NCBI GenBank assembly: GCA_019802505.1
Contig: JAFMOC010000246.1
Location: 213,501 to 277,500 of the forward strand
Direction: 5' to 3'
Length of the DNA: 64,000 bases
Origin: Corydoras sp. C115
Taxonomy: Eukaryota; Chordata; Actinopteri; Siluriformes; Callichthyidae
Part shown: one piece after another, positions 53,831 through 64,000 of the stretch
How the letters are laid out: each line of letters begins with the position of its first letter
Numbering within the stretch: the stretch's first letter is position 1
Program-made: the position numbers and the translations under genes
Notes under the pieces: generated by a model
What the model was told of the DNA's origin: nothing
Databases searched by the model: none
What the model saw: the letters and a program-made list of their open reading frames with translations, nothing else

Positions 53831-54342
53831 AAAAAGGAGCCCTCTGTACGTGTGGGATCAGGTGCTTGGTGTTTTTGCACCTCAGGCCCTCGTCCCCCCA
53901 ACCAAAAGTTCTGAACCTCCGCCCGGCATCCCACCACCGCACGGCAGCCCCGCCCACTATCAGATGTCAGAACCGAGAACCTCTGCGAATCCCTAGATTT
54001 CGGGTGATGAAATGTCCAGATGGGTTCGGGGGGGGGGGGGGGGGTGAGTGTGAAATGTTCCTCGGTGAGAAAGCTGCGGCGTTGTGAGAGAGCCAGCGTG
54101 AGGACCCGGACTCGCCGGGGCTCTCTGGAACCCACATGAGACGGGGGGAACCATTCAGGAACAGATCTGCGTTCTAGGGTTTTCAGAGTTTGAGGTTTCT
54201 GCAGCTGCTGCGTGTGGAACGAAGCGCCACCTGGTGGAGGCCGGAGGTTTTGAATGTAGAAAGTTGCTCTCATTTGTTTTGCATTTCTTATATATTGTAT
54301 TTGCATTTCATATATATATTTATATATATATATTTTATGGGC

Positions 54343-54690
54343 AGGCGGCAGTGGCTTAGTGGTTTAGTATGTTCTCCTCTCAGCGCTAGGGATTCCCGGT
54401 TCGAATCCCCATCTGGGTGGAGTTTCCACGTTCTCCCCGTGTCCGCGTGGGTTTCCTTCGGGTTCTCCGGTTTCCTCCCACAGTCCAAAAAACATGGATC
54501 AAGTCAACTGAGTTCTCCAAATTGCCCCATATAGAGTGTGTGTGAGAGTGAGTGTGTGCCCAGCGATGGATTGGTGTCCTGTCCTGGGTCTATCTGCCCA
54601 GCGCCCGAAACATTCTCCCCGGATGGGCATGGGGAACCCCCCCCCGTGTCCCTAATAGAGGATAAAGCTGAAGATAATGGATGGATGGAT
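54343..54690 (+). mobile_element. tRNA-derived SINE
   Basis: Head AGGCGGCAGTGGCTTAG (lacks CG); tail GGATGGATGGAT running into (AT)n. Confidence 0.9.
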
Positions 54691-54716
54691 ATATATATAT
54701 ATATATATATTTATAA

Positions 54717-54786
54717 CATCCTGTTTGGGCGTAAAACGAGCACTGCAGGGTACATGTGGGGTATAAGGGCACTTGTGGTGTGGTTC
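54717..54786 (+). repeat. 70-bp segment repeated at 55983-56052
   Basis: Shared CATCCTGTTTGGGCGTAAA, GCACTGCAGGGTACA and GTGGGGTATAAGGGCACTTG. Confidence 0.8.
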
Positions 54787-54872
54787 CTTACATTCTGTAG
54801 GTACATTCTGTAGGTTGTGGACCCTCCCCAAACTGTTTGATCCTGTTTATATAACCTCTCGCTGCATTAATT

Positions 54873-54903
54873 ACATCATCATCATCATCATCATCATCAT
54901 CAT
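54873..54903 (+). repeat. (ATC)n microsatellite
   Basis: About ten CAT/ATC triplets. Confidence 0.9.
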
Positions 54904-55084
54904 TATCCACTTTAAAGTGAGTTTCACACAAAGCATCTTCAAGAGGCTCATTGAGATGATCAACAAATTAGGGCTGCTCAGCTCTGCCACCTACTGGAAT
55001 CATTTGTAACTGCATACACAAATATATGCGTATGTGTATATCCATCTATTATCATCCACCGCTGATCCAGGTCATGGGGGTGTA

Positions 55085-55091
55085 TGTATGA

Positions 55092-55169
<78 letters not shown>

Positions 55170-55275
55170 TGTGTGTGTATAAACATGTGCGTATATATAT
55201 AATATATATTATATATATATATATGTATATGTATGTATATATGATAGATAGATAGATATAGATAGACACACACAT

Positions 55276-55311
<36 letters not shown>

Positions 55312-55315
55312 AAAA
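55085..55315 (+). repeat. (TA)n microsatellite
   Basis: About 40 uninterrupted TA units at 55094-55166 followed by shorter TA, GATA and CA tracts; a second TA block is at 55455-55510. Confidence 0.92.
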
Positions 55316-55450
55316 ACGTGTGTGTGTCTATACATACATAGAAAGATAGGTATGTACATAGACATAGAGATGCTGAAGTTGCCCCCTCTGTAAGTGACAC
55401 AGAGGTTCTAAACTAATTGTGTTTATCTGTTTGTGTTTACAAATAACGTA

Positions 55451-55511
<61 letters not shown>

Positions 55512-55673
55512 ATATGTATATGTGTGTGTATAGATAGATAGATGGGAACTGAAGTTGCCCCCCCCCCTCAGTTTGTCCCTCTGTAAATGAGACAGAGGTT
55601 CTAAACTAATGTGTGCGTTTATAAATAACGTCTTGTTTTCTTTAAAGTGACTGTTTTTTTTTTGTTGTTTTAA

Positions 55674-55735
55674 GGAAACTGCGTAACGAGGCTCCATCGT
55701 CTGCGGAACAATGAGCCACGCTGCGGGAACACAGG
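55674..55735 (+). CDS. Unrecognised gene, exon with start codon
   Basis: A T-rich tract and TTGTTTTAAG acceptor precede an exon with 37 bp of leader and ATG at 55711. It reads MSHAAGTQ then a split codon G|GTAAGG (phase 1). The phase fits the candidate exon at 62407, giving MSHAAGTQGAEPAVLRERLF and so on. Divergent from CDC37L1. Support is splice-site quality and phase only; I do not recognise the protein. Confidence 0.42.
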
Positions 55736-56052
55736 GTAAGGTTTGGAAAACACCATTTAAGTACCTTTCGTGAGGATATGGCTCGGTGGCGGTGGACTCG
55801 AGCTTCAGTTCTAAGAATAACAGAGAACCGTGAGAGCAAATCCCTCGTCTGCCGGCTGCGCAGACAGACTGTTTTGCTTTTAAACAAGTGCCTTAATCCA
55901 TAATTGCACAGCCACCAACCTGACGGGTGCGCAGAGCGCTTCAGAGCCGAGTCTGTAATCAGCGCTGACCCGAAAATACGAAAACATCCTGTTTGGGCGT
56001 AAAGCGGGCACTGCAGGGTACACGTGGGGTATAAGGGCACTTGTGCTGTGGT

Positions 56053-56165
56053 TGCTTAGTGTTGGGTTATCAGTCTGAAGGGTAAATTCTCAAGCTCACT
56101 AAATATAAGGGCCCTTGGTAATAAGGGCCCTTGATCAAGCACCCTAACCCTCAACTCGTTATATT
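56053..56165 (+). mobile_element. V-SINE remnant
   Basis: GTTGGGTTATCAGTCTGAAG and CCCTTGATCAAGCACCCTAA CCCTC match the head and V domain of the copy at 10473; the 3' tail is missing and GGGCCCTTG is duplicated. Confidence 0.7.
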
Positions 56166-56171
56166 ATATAC

Positions 56172-57120
56172 CCGGGTGGCACCGTGGGGTCGAGGGTCAA
56201 TTGTCCAGCCACCAGGATCCGGGTTCGAATCCTGATCTGGGTGGAGTCTCCGTGTTTTTCCTCCCACAGTACAAAAACACTGATTCAAGATGAATTGTCT
56301 GTTGTAAATTGCCCCTATTTAGTCTGTGTCTTGGCAGGTAAGTGAGTGTGTGCCCAGCGATAGACTGGCGCCCCGTTGTGGGTGTATCTGCCCAGCGCCC
56401 GGAACGTTCTCCACTGTATGGACAAGGTGGAACCCCCCCACCCCCATGACCCTAGTTTGTAACACGTCTGCCTCTTTGGCGCTGGGGATCCAGGTTCGAA
56501 TCCCGATCTGGGTGAAGTGTCCATGTTTTCCTCCCACAGTACAAAAACAGGGATTCAAGGTGAATTGCCTGTTGTAGATTGCCCCTATTTAGTCTGTGTC
56601 TTGGCAGGTGAGTGAGTGTGTGCCCAGCGATTGATTGGTATCTGCCCAGCACCCGGTATGTGGAAACCTCCCCCCCCCCCCCACCACCACCACCACCACC
56701 ATGACTCTAGTTGGTAACACGTCTGCAAGGTGAAAGGATTCAAGGTGAATTGCCTCTATTTAAATTGCCCCTATAATAATGTGCGTGCCCAGCGATGGAT
56801 TGGTGCCCTGTCCTGGGTGTACCTACCCAGGGTCCGGAACCTTCTCCACTGTATGGGCATAGTGAACACCCCCCCCCCCACCCCCCCCCCCCCCCCCGGC
56901 CGCCATCATCAGTGCAGCATAGTGGTCCAGATAGTTAATCTCAGGTTCGAATCCCGCCCCCTGGTGGCCTTTCCGTGTTTCCTCCAGGTTCTCCTTTTTG
57001 CCTCCCCCACAGTCCAGAATGATGGATTCAAGGTGAATTGGCTGCTCTAGATTGCCCCTACATCGTGTGTCTGAGTGAGCATGAGCCCAGCAATGGACTT
57101 TGTCTTTGTTATACACCGAG
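56172..57120 (+). mobile_element. Cluster of old, diverged SINE copies
   Basis: Units at about 56172-56453, 56455-56708, 56709-56900 and 56908-57120 belong to an older type (ATTCAAGGTGAATTG, TTGCCCCTATTTAGTCTGTG). Adjacent units share wording, so they may be tandem copies. Confidence 0.75.
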
Positions 57121-57160
57121 GGCGCCGGCTTGACCCCCGATGAGGACCTTTCCTGAGGGT

Positions 57161-57595
57161 TAGGGGTGAGCTGCAATATTCGCTGATTCGACGTTTCGAT
57201 TCGGAGAACCATAGTCGACTATGAACCTCATAGTCGAATGTACCATTTTGACCACATGGGGGCGCCCATGGCTGCTGCTAAGCATTAGTTTTTACATGAA
57301 ATGTCTTTGTTTTTCCTTATATATATATATAGCCTTTTGTCAAATAAAATCATCCTAATTTTTAGTTTTTTAGTTTTTTTTAGGTTTTTTCTTTGAAGTG
57401 GAAAAAAGTCCAGAATCCCATTTACAGTGCTCTAGAAAAACAAGTAAAATATTAAAAATATATTTTTTTAAAAAAAACCACGCTTATAGCGACATCTTGT
57501 GGTGAAATTTTAACTGATTCGACGATCAGTCGACTATAGGGAAAATCTGACAAATCAGATCCGACTATGAAAATCCTTTGTTGAATACACCCCTA
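57161..57595. mobile_element. hAT-type MITE with 8-bp TSD
   Basis: Terminal TAGGGGTG and CACCCCTA are inverted repeats; TSD CTGAGGGT (57153-57160) and CCGAGGGT (57596-57603) match 7 of 8. Subterminal TTCGACG/TAGTCGACTAT words recur inverted near both ends. 435 bp with no transposase frame. Confidence 0.85.
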
Positions 57596-57603
57596 CCGAG
57601 GGT

Positions 57604-57910
57604 ATTTATTTGCAGTGATTTTAATGAAATCGGTCACCGGCGTCCGGCTCTCCGTGCACTCCGTGACTCTGAACTGTGTGGGCGAAGAAAAAGAAGAAGT
57701 TGAGAGTTGAGAGCGGGGTGATGAAAAGCATCAGCGGTCCGGCGTGTTTAGTCTACGCTGCTGCTGGGGATGTTGTGTTATGGTGGGTTCACAGCAGGAC
57801 GATACTGACCGGCGTAAGTGTGCGCTCGTCCCGTCCAATAACTCTCACTGTTCCCATTTAGCAGCCTCATAACCCACATTCCACTGTCTCCTTCCGTCCG
57901 GCTTTCCCCG

Positions 57911-57949
<39 letters not shown>

Positions 57950-58562
57950 GCCGAATGGGGCCGGGGTGAGGACAAAGACAGGAGAATGCGAGGTGTGTTG
58001 GAGAGTCATGGGAAAAGCCTGGGTGCTGTACGTCAGGGGTGTGTGCGCGGTTCGAAGACGTTTCCCGCGCTGTGTGTGTGTGTGTGTGTGTGGCAACATG
58101 CGCCGCCGTGTAACCCTGTCCCGTCACGCGCTGGGTTAAGCCCTCTGCAGGGACTCGCCGCGTCTTCGGGTGCGATGCGTTAGTCACGTACGGATTGCGA
58201 AAGCGTCTACGGAACCGGTTTCGCAATCTCCCCGCTCGGAACGCCGGGGTGAGGGCGCGGGGGACGCTGCTGGGTGGATGTGGACGGTGGTGGATGTCTC
58301 CTGCCCGCTGCGGTGACACTGACGGGATGGCGGTGGTGTGTCGGTGTGTGTTGGGAACACGGTGTCCACCTCATCGCACCGCCGGGTCGGTCGAGACGCT
58401 GGCGACGCCGCTCGCGGTGGTCAGCCACCCTAATCCTGAGAACCTCCACCCGAATGTCCCTCCACCAGCATCCCGTCTGCAGCGTCCTGCATCGCTGACG
58501 GAGGCTTAGAGGACGGAGAACACGAATAATAACACCTACAAGGTGGAGCAAACCTTCTGCTT
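57604..58562. other. No gene recognised; (GT)n tracts
   Basis: (GT) runs at 57915-57948 and 58069-58092 in CpG-rich sequence. Open frames lack clear splice sites; the interval may be intronic to the unrecognised gene. Confidence 0.5.
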
Positions 58563-59022
58563 AGTCCTCCAATAGGGTGGGGGTTGGGGTGGGGGTGGGG
58601 GTTGGGGTTGGGGTGGAGGTGGGGGTGGAGGTGGGGGTGGGGGTGGGGGTCCCCATGCCCATCCAGTGCCCAAAGTTGCGGGCACTGGGTAAATAGATCC
58701 AGGACGGGGCGCCAATCCATTACCCACACATACTCTTATAGGGGCAACTTGGAGCAGCCCATTCACCTTGAATCTGAGCGAACACGGAAACTCCACCCAG
58801 ATTTCCGGGATTTGAAAAATGGTGCAATACATTCCGTGTGGGTCGGCACTGTGGCTTAGTGGTTTAGCATGTTCTCCTCCCAGCGTTGGGCACGCCTGGT
58901 TCCAATCCCGACCGGGGTGGAGTTTCGGTGTCCTCCTTCCCCACCCCCCCCGTGTCCACACTCGGAAAAAAGATGGATCGAGGTCCATTGAGTGCTCCGA
59001 ATCGCCCCATGTGGAGTGCATG
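58563..59022. mobile_element. Two diverged SINE fragments in opposite orientation
   Basis: 58563-58817 minus, with an expanded (GGGGGTTGGGGT)n block at 58576-58650; 58849-59022 plus, head TCGGCACTGTGGCTTAGTGG. Confidence 0.75.
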
Positions 59023-59114
59023 AGCTGAAAGTTAGGCCACGCCCCCTCCCTGCTCCACTCACCATATAGATGGAGTTTGTGGTGTTCTAATATAATTTTA
59101 TAATGATACAGGTA

Positions 59115-59475
59115 GGGCGGCACGGTGGCTTAGTGGTTTAGCATGTTCTCCTCTCAGCGTTGGGGATTCCCGGTTCGGATCCCGATCTGGGTGGAGTCTC
59201 CATGTCCTCCCCGTGTCCGCGTGGGTTTCCTCCGGGTTCTCCGGTTTCCTCCCACAGTCCAAAAACATGGATCAAGTCAATTGAATTCTCCAAATTGCCC
59301 CATATAGAGTGTGTGTGTGTGAGTGAGTGTGTGTCCAGTGATAGAATGGCGTCCTGTCCTGGGTGTATCTGCCCAGCGCCCGAAACGTTCTCCCCTGGAT
59401 GGGCATGGGGAACACCCCCCCCCCACCCAGCGACCCTAATAGAGGATAAAGCGGAAGATAATGGATGGATGAATG
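59115..59475 (+). mobile_element. tRNA-derived SINE with 13-bp TSD
   Basis: AATGATACAGGTA (59102-59114) and AATGATACGGGTA (59476-59488), one mismatch. Confidence 0.93.
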
Positions 59476-59488
59476 AATGATACGGGTA

Positions 59489-60739
59489 TCATTTGGGTGG
59501 TGGATTGTTTATCAGTCGTCAGTTCTGCAGTGACACTGACCCGAGGGTGGGGGTGGGGGGGGGGGGGGTGATTTGTAGTTCCAGCACGACTCAAGAGTCA
59601 GTCTCCTTCTGCCCCACACAAAGCTGCGGAGGTGTAATGCGGATCCCGTCACACTCTCATTCGGGGCATTTCTGTCCGTAATGTGCGTGAACCTGCGGCT
59701 CCGGGTGGACGGGTGGACGGTGGACGGTGGACGGCGTGAGCGCCGGGGCGGAGGGGAGGTGTGGACAGAGAAAAGCCCTTTGCTCTGCTTTCCCAGGCTG
59801 CGACTCAGGAAGGCCGGATCTTTAACACCGTAGCCACCGCGTTGCCCTTTCCGGGGGAAATCCGAGACAAACAGAGCCGAGCAGGAGGAGGAGGAGGAGG
59901 GGGGGGGGGGGGGGGGCATTCCTGGGAAGAAGACCGAGGGGGGGGGGGCAGGAGAACCGAGGTGTTGGCCACACAGCGTGAGCGGGGCAGTTGCTTTCAG
60001 CGCGACTCAAAGGAACATATACTTCCCCTCAGCTCCTCTATTGTTAAACTGCCTTTTCTGCACCCCCCCCACCCCACCCCACCCCACCCCACCTCCCCCC
60101 GCCTCCTCCTTGAGAAAATGTCTCATCTTCTCGCAGCATTGTGGCCCGAAATCGTTCCCAAATCCCACAAAGGCTCAGCACCTCTTCAGTGACAATGCAC
60201 CCACCCCCCACCCCCCCACACCCCCCGGTCAGTCCTCCCCCTCGTACGCATATTAGATGGTAATTTCGTGACCCTCTTTTTTTTTTTTTTTTTTTTACAA
60301 TTCTCATGCGGTGTGAAGTATCCACATGTAACAATGATATGAAGGGGAGAAGGGTGGGGTGGTGGAGGAGGAGGAGGAGGTGGAGGAGGGGGAGGAGGGG
60401 GAGGAGGAGCCTCCATACCCCCCCCCCCCCCCCCCCACCAGAAAAAACAAAAACAAAAACAAACAAAAAAACGGGGGGCTTTGCATTTCCACCTATGCAA
60501 CATCCGGCACTTCAAAGGCACATCGTGCATGCACCCCCATCCCCCCCCCCCCCCCCCGATTCGCTGCCCCGTTTCTCCCACGATGCACTGTTGCCTCCGC
60601 TTCACTAAGTCAGCGTTGGGGTTTCCTGCAGGTGCGTGAACGCCTTTCAGGGTGGAGTTGGTTTCCCGAGTGACGTTCTCAGCGAAGCTGTGACTCTGAA
60701 CCGCTCGTCCCACGATGCAGGGCTCGGGGTTTCGGGGCA
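59489..60739. other. Homopolymer- and purine-rich stretch, no gene recognised
   Basis: Contains a MITE fragment (59485-59545), G runs at 59555-59570 and 59900-59917, (CCCCA)n at 60063-60092, a T run at 60277-60297 and (GGA)n at 60360-60410. Long frames on both strands reflect composition. Confidence 0.6.
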
Positions 60740-61990
60740 TCAGGGATGAGTCTGGGGTGGGTGAGTCTGAGGGGGTGAGTCTGAGGGGAGGAGTCTGAGG
60801 GGAGGAGTCTGAGGGGAGGAGTCTGAGGGGGTGAGTCTGAGACGGATGGGGGTGAGTCTGGGGGGTGAGTCTGAGACGGATGGGGGTGAGTCTGGGGGGG
60901 AGGAGTCTGGGGGGTGAGTCTGAGGGGAGGAGTCTGGGGAAGGAGTCTGAGGGGATGAGTCTGAGAGGAGGAGTCTGGGGGGGATGAGTCTGAGGGGAAG
61001 ATTCTGGGGGAGGAGTCTGGGGGGAGGAGTTTGAGGGAGGAGTCTGAGGGGATGATTCTGGGGGGAGGAGTCTGGGGGGATGAGTCTGAGGGGGTGAGTC
61101 TGGGGGGATGAGTCTGAGGGGGTGAGTCTGAGGGGAGGAGTCTGAGGGGGTGAGTCTGAGACGTATGGGGGTGAGTCTGAGACGGATGGGGGTGAGTCTG
61201 GGGGGGAGGAGTCTGGGAGGGGTGAGTCTGGGGGGGAGGAGTCTGAGGGGAGGAGTCTGAGAGGAGAAGTCTGGGGGGATGAGTCTGAGGGAAGGAGTCT
61301 GAGGGGATTAATTTAAGGGGGTGAGTCTGTGGGGATGAGTCTGAGGGGGTGAGTATGGGGGATGAGTCTGGGGAAGGTGTCTGGGGGGATGATTCTGGTG
61401 GGAGGAGTCTGGGGGGAGGAGTCTGAGGGGATGAGTCTGTGGGGATGAGTCTGAGGGGAGGAGTCTGTTGGGATGAGTCTGTGGGGATGAGTCTGTGGGG
61501 GTTGGTGTGGTGGGATGAGTCTGGTGGGGATGAGTCTGAGGGGATGAGTCTGTGGGGATGAGTCTGTGGGGGTTGGTGTGGTGGGGTGAGTCTGTGGGGA
61601 TGAGTCTGTGTGGGTTGGTGTTGTGGGGTGAGTCTGAGGGGAGGAGTCTGTGGGGATGAGTCTGTGTGGGTTGGTGTGGTGGGGTGAGTCTGTGGGGATG
61701 AGTCTGTGGGGGTTGGTGTGGTGGGGTGAGTCTGTGGGGGTGAGTCTGTGGGGATGAGTCTGTGGGGGTTGGTGTGGTGGGGTGAGTCTGTGGGGGTGAG
61801 TCTGTGGGGATGAGTCTGTGGGGGTTGGTGTGGTGGGGTGAGTCTGTCGGGGGGGTGAGTCTGTGGGGGTTGGTGTGGTGGGGTGAGTCTGTGGGAGTGA
61901 GTCTGTGGGGATGAGTCTGTGGGGGTTGGTGTGGTGGGGTGAGTGGGTGGGGTGGAGTGTGTGTGTGTGTGGGGGGGGGGTAAGTGTGTG
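60740..61990 (-). repeat. G-rich minisatellite, GGGGATGAGTCTGA units
   Basis: About 90 units of roughly 13 bp (GAGTCTGAGGGGAG, GAGTCTGTGGGGAT). From about 61500 a higher-order unit with GGGGGTTGGTGTGGTGGG appears. The 454-codon minus-strand frame rich in S, P, T and Q is a repeat artefact. It lies between the two exons of the unrecognised gene. Confidence 0.93.
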
Positions 61991-62406
61991 TGTGTGGGGG
62001 GGTGGGGGGGGGGAACTCTATATTGTGATTGGACCCTCATCATGACATTTGCATAAATCAGTGTAATGATCAGATGTAAGTCTGATTACCTCACATTTGC
62101 TCCGGTCCCCCCGACCCCCGACCCCAACGGGCGGCGCGTCCCCCCCGAAAGGACACCGCGTCCCCCCGAAAGCCGGACCCGCCGGCCGGACGGACGGACG
62201 GTCCGAGTCCCATCTCGCCCGACTTTCTCATGCTGTGCTCTCGCGCCGAGAACAATGCACAGGAAAGTGAGAGAGGAAGGAAGAGAGCGCTGATAACGAA
62301 GCAGGAAAGAGGACCGGAGCGCCGCCGAGTGTCCGTGTGGAGGTGACCGCGTGGGGGGGTGGGGGGGGACTCGGACGCGCCTCTGAACGTTCTCCGTTTC
62401 CCTCAG

Positions 62407-62471
62407 GTGCGGAACCGGCCGTCCTGCGAGAGCGGCTCTTTGACCTGTGGAGCAGGAAGGAGCTGGAGGCG
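62407..62471 (+). CDS. Unrecognised gene, second coding exon (continues off window)
   Basis: The acceptor CGTTTCCCTCAG is followed by 65 nt reading (G)AEPAVLRERLFDLWSRKEL and EA, ending GCG|GTAAGA. It is a charged, amphipathic helix-like segment. Phase matches the exon at 55735. No later exon is seen before the window ends. It could instead belong to another gene or be chance; the codon pattern and two good splice sites argue for a real exon. Confidence 0.45.
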
Positions 62472-62811
62472 GTAAGAGATGCTGTAAATACCCCCCCCCC
62501 ACACCCTCACACGGAGAACCCGAGCCCCCGCGGCAGGATGTCACAGCCTCGCTCGCCCGCTGTGGAGAGAGCGGGGGGGGCAGGTGGAGGGGGGGGGCAA
62601 CTCGAAAGCCGGTGCCGGCGATCGCATCGCGTGCCGGATGGGAATAACATCCCGGGTTTGGGCCCCTGGCGCCGGGGTTCTGAGGTTCTGAGGAACGCCG
62701 GGGGTAGACGAGAGAGTCACATATGGCGCTCGGACCGAAGCGGGTCGGTGTTCCGCCGCAGAACCGTGATCCAGCGCGTTCTACCCCTTTTATTTTAAAT
62801 ATAGACCTCCT

Positions 62812-63076
62812 TTCATTCATTATCTTCCGCTTTATCCTCTATTAGGGTCGCAAGGGGGGGGGGGGTTCCTCATGCCCATCCAGGGGAGAACGTTTCGGGC
62901 GCTGGCCAGATACACCCAGGACAGGACGCCAATCCATCGCTGGACACACACTCACTCACACAGACACACTCTATATGGGGCAATTTGGAGAATTCAATTG
63001 ACTTGATCCATGTTTTTGGACTGTGGGAGAAAACCAGAGGACCAGGAGGAAACCCACGCGGATACAGGGAGAACAT
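62812..63076 (-). mobile_element. SINE, head missing
   Basis: Tail and middle up to GGGAGAACATGGAC; abuts plus-strand fragments, so the joint at 63077-63085 is inverted. Confidence 0.85.
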
Positions 63077-63081
63077 GGACA

Positions 63082-63800
63082 CATGGAGTTTCCATGTTCT
63101 CCCCGTGTCCGCGTGGGTTTCCTCCGGGTTCTCCGGTTTCCTCCCACAGTCGACAAAACATGGATTCAAGGTGAATGGGCTGCACTAAATTGCCCCTATA
63201 GTGAGTCTGTGTGAGGGAGTGTAATGCTTTGGCATGTTCTCCTCTCAGCACTGGGGATCCAGGTTAGAATCCCAATCTGGGTGGAGTGTCCATGTTCTCC
63301 CCGTGTCCGCATTGGTTTCCTCCGGGTTCTCAAGTTTCCTTCCACAGTCGACAAAACATGGATTCATGGTGAATTGACTGCACTAAATTGCCCCTATACA
63401 GTTTGTGTGAGTGGGTGCCCAGTGATAGATTGCCGTCCTGTCCTGGGTGTATCTGCCCAGCGCCCGGAACGTTCTCCCCTGGATGGACATGGGGAACCCC
63501 CCCCCCCATGATCCTAATAATAAATGGGTTACAGTGGATTACCCAAGAATCCAGTTTTGAAGTTCTCTCCGTGTTTTCGTGGGTTTCCTCCGGGTTCTCC
63601 GGTAAAAAAAAAAAAAAAAAAAAGGATTCAAGGTGAATTGGCTGCACTAAATTGCCCCATCTAAATTTTCACTATATGGTGAGTGAGCGTGTGCCTTATA
63701 ATGGATTGGCGCTGTGTTCTGGGTGTATCTGCCCAGCGCCCGCAAACGTTCTTGTCCAGATGGGCATTGGGGCAACCCCCCCCCCACCCCCGCCACTGAG
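63082..63800 (+). mobile_element. Tandem partial SINEs of the older subfamily
   Basis: 63082-63222, 63229-63525 and 63555-63800. They share CAGTCGACAAAACATGGATT and CTGCACTAAATTGCCCCTAT, which set them apart from the common type. Confidence 0.8.
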
Positions 63801-63900
63801 AATAATGCACCCACCCAATAACCCCGGTTCTGTGGTGGTACTATCGGGGCCCTGACCATTAGAACAGAGTGGACAGTAGGTAGTGTAGAACACAGATGGA
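63800..63900. mobile_element. Palindromic MITE fragment
   Basis: GAGAATAATGCACCCACCCA, TCTGTGGTGGTACTATCGGG and AGAACAGAGTGGACAGTAGG are typical of the same MITE as at 25810. Confidence 0.6.
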
Positions 63901-64000
63901 CTACAGAATGGAACTGTAGAACTACAAAGTCCATCTTCACAGTGCAGGGAACCGATCACACGGAGCATAAAGTGGGCGTGGCCAAACCTTGGACCGATGC

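Noticed and set aside
53476..54306. 276-codon minus-strand frame
   Set aside because: Its middle is the (GA)n tract and both ends lack recognisable domains or splice sites.
60679..62043. 454-codon minus-strand frame rich in PPQTHP and SDSSPQT
   Set aside because: It is the translation of a 13-bp G-rich minisatellite; no start context or conserved segment.

Overview
This is vertebrate nuclear DNA, most likely from a ray-finned fish. Coding exons are small and separated by GT-AG introns. Roughly 30% of the window is one tRNA-derived SINE family (A box, B box, about 340 bp, TGAATGAA/GGAT tail). V-SINE, hAT-like and pogo-like elements and many (CA)n/(CT)n arrays fill much of the rest. The SINE resembles the Mermaid-type elements reported from catfish and other otophysans; that name, and an otophysan host, are from memory and not tested. 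There are no operons, CRISPR arrays or prokaryotic genes.

Four genes can be supported. (1) UGCG (ceramide glucosyltransferase), minus strand: only first coding exon 11332-11429, with a GC-box/CCAAT promoter at 11556-11620; the rest lies off the left edge. (2) AK3 (mitochondrial GTP:AMP phosphotransferase), plus strand: five coding exons from 24169 to 36974, giving an intact 226-residue protein; intron 4 appears to be GC-AG. (3) CDC37L1 (Hsp90 co-chaperone CDC37-like 1), minus strand: exons 2-8 from 48090 down to 43088, with a probable exon 1 at 50370-50432. (4) An unrecognised plus-strand gene seen as two exons (55674-55735 and 62407-62471) that runs off the right edge. AK3 and CDC37L1 are tail to tail, as in the human 9p24 region.

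Layout: 0.4-2.3 kb CT/CA minisatellites; 2.4-11 kb SINEs, a segmental duplication and tandem repeats; 11-11.6 kb UGCG exon 1; 12-23.9 kb dense SINE field; 24.2-37 kb AK3, whose intron 4 holds a tandem array, a nested MITE and a probable assembly duplication; 37.2-39.06 kb CA-rich satellite; 43-50.4 kb CDC37L1, with a dead pogo-like transposon in intron 6; 50.7-64 kb SINEs, a hAT-type MITE and a 1.2-kb G-rich minisatellite around the unrecognised gene.

I found no new enzyme or defence system. The most unusual signal is in the SINE field. Several insertions are not single SINEs but dimers, trimers, head multimers or 5'-inverted forms, each bounded by one pair of target-site duplications, and identical linkers or junctions recur at separate loci. 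This suggests that composite SINE transcripts were retrotransposed as units.
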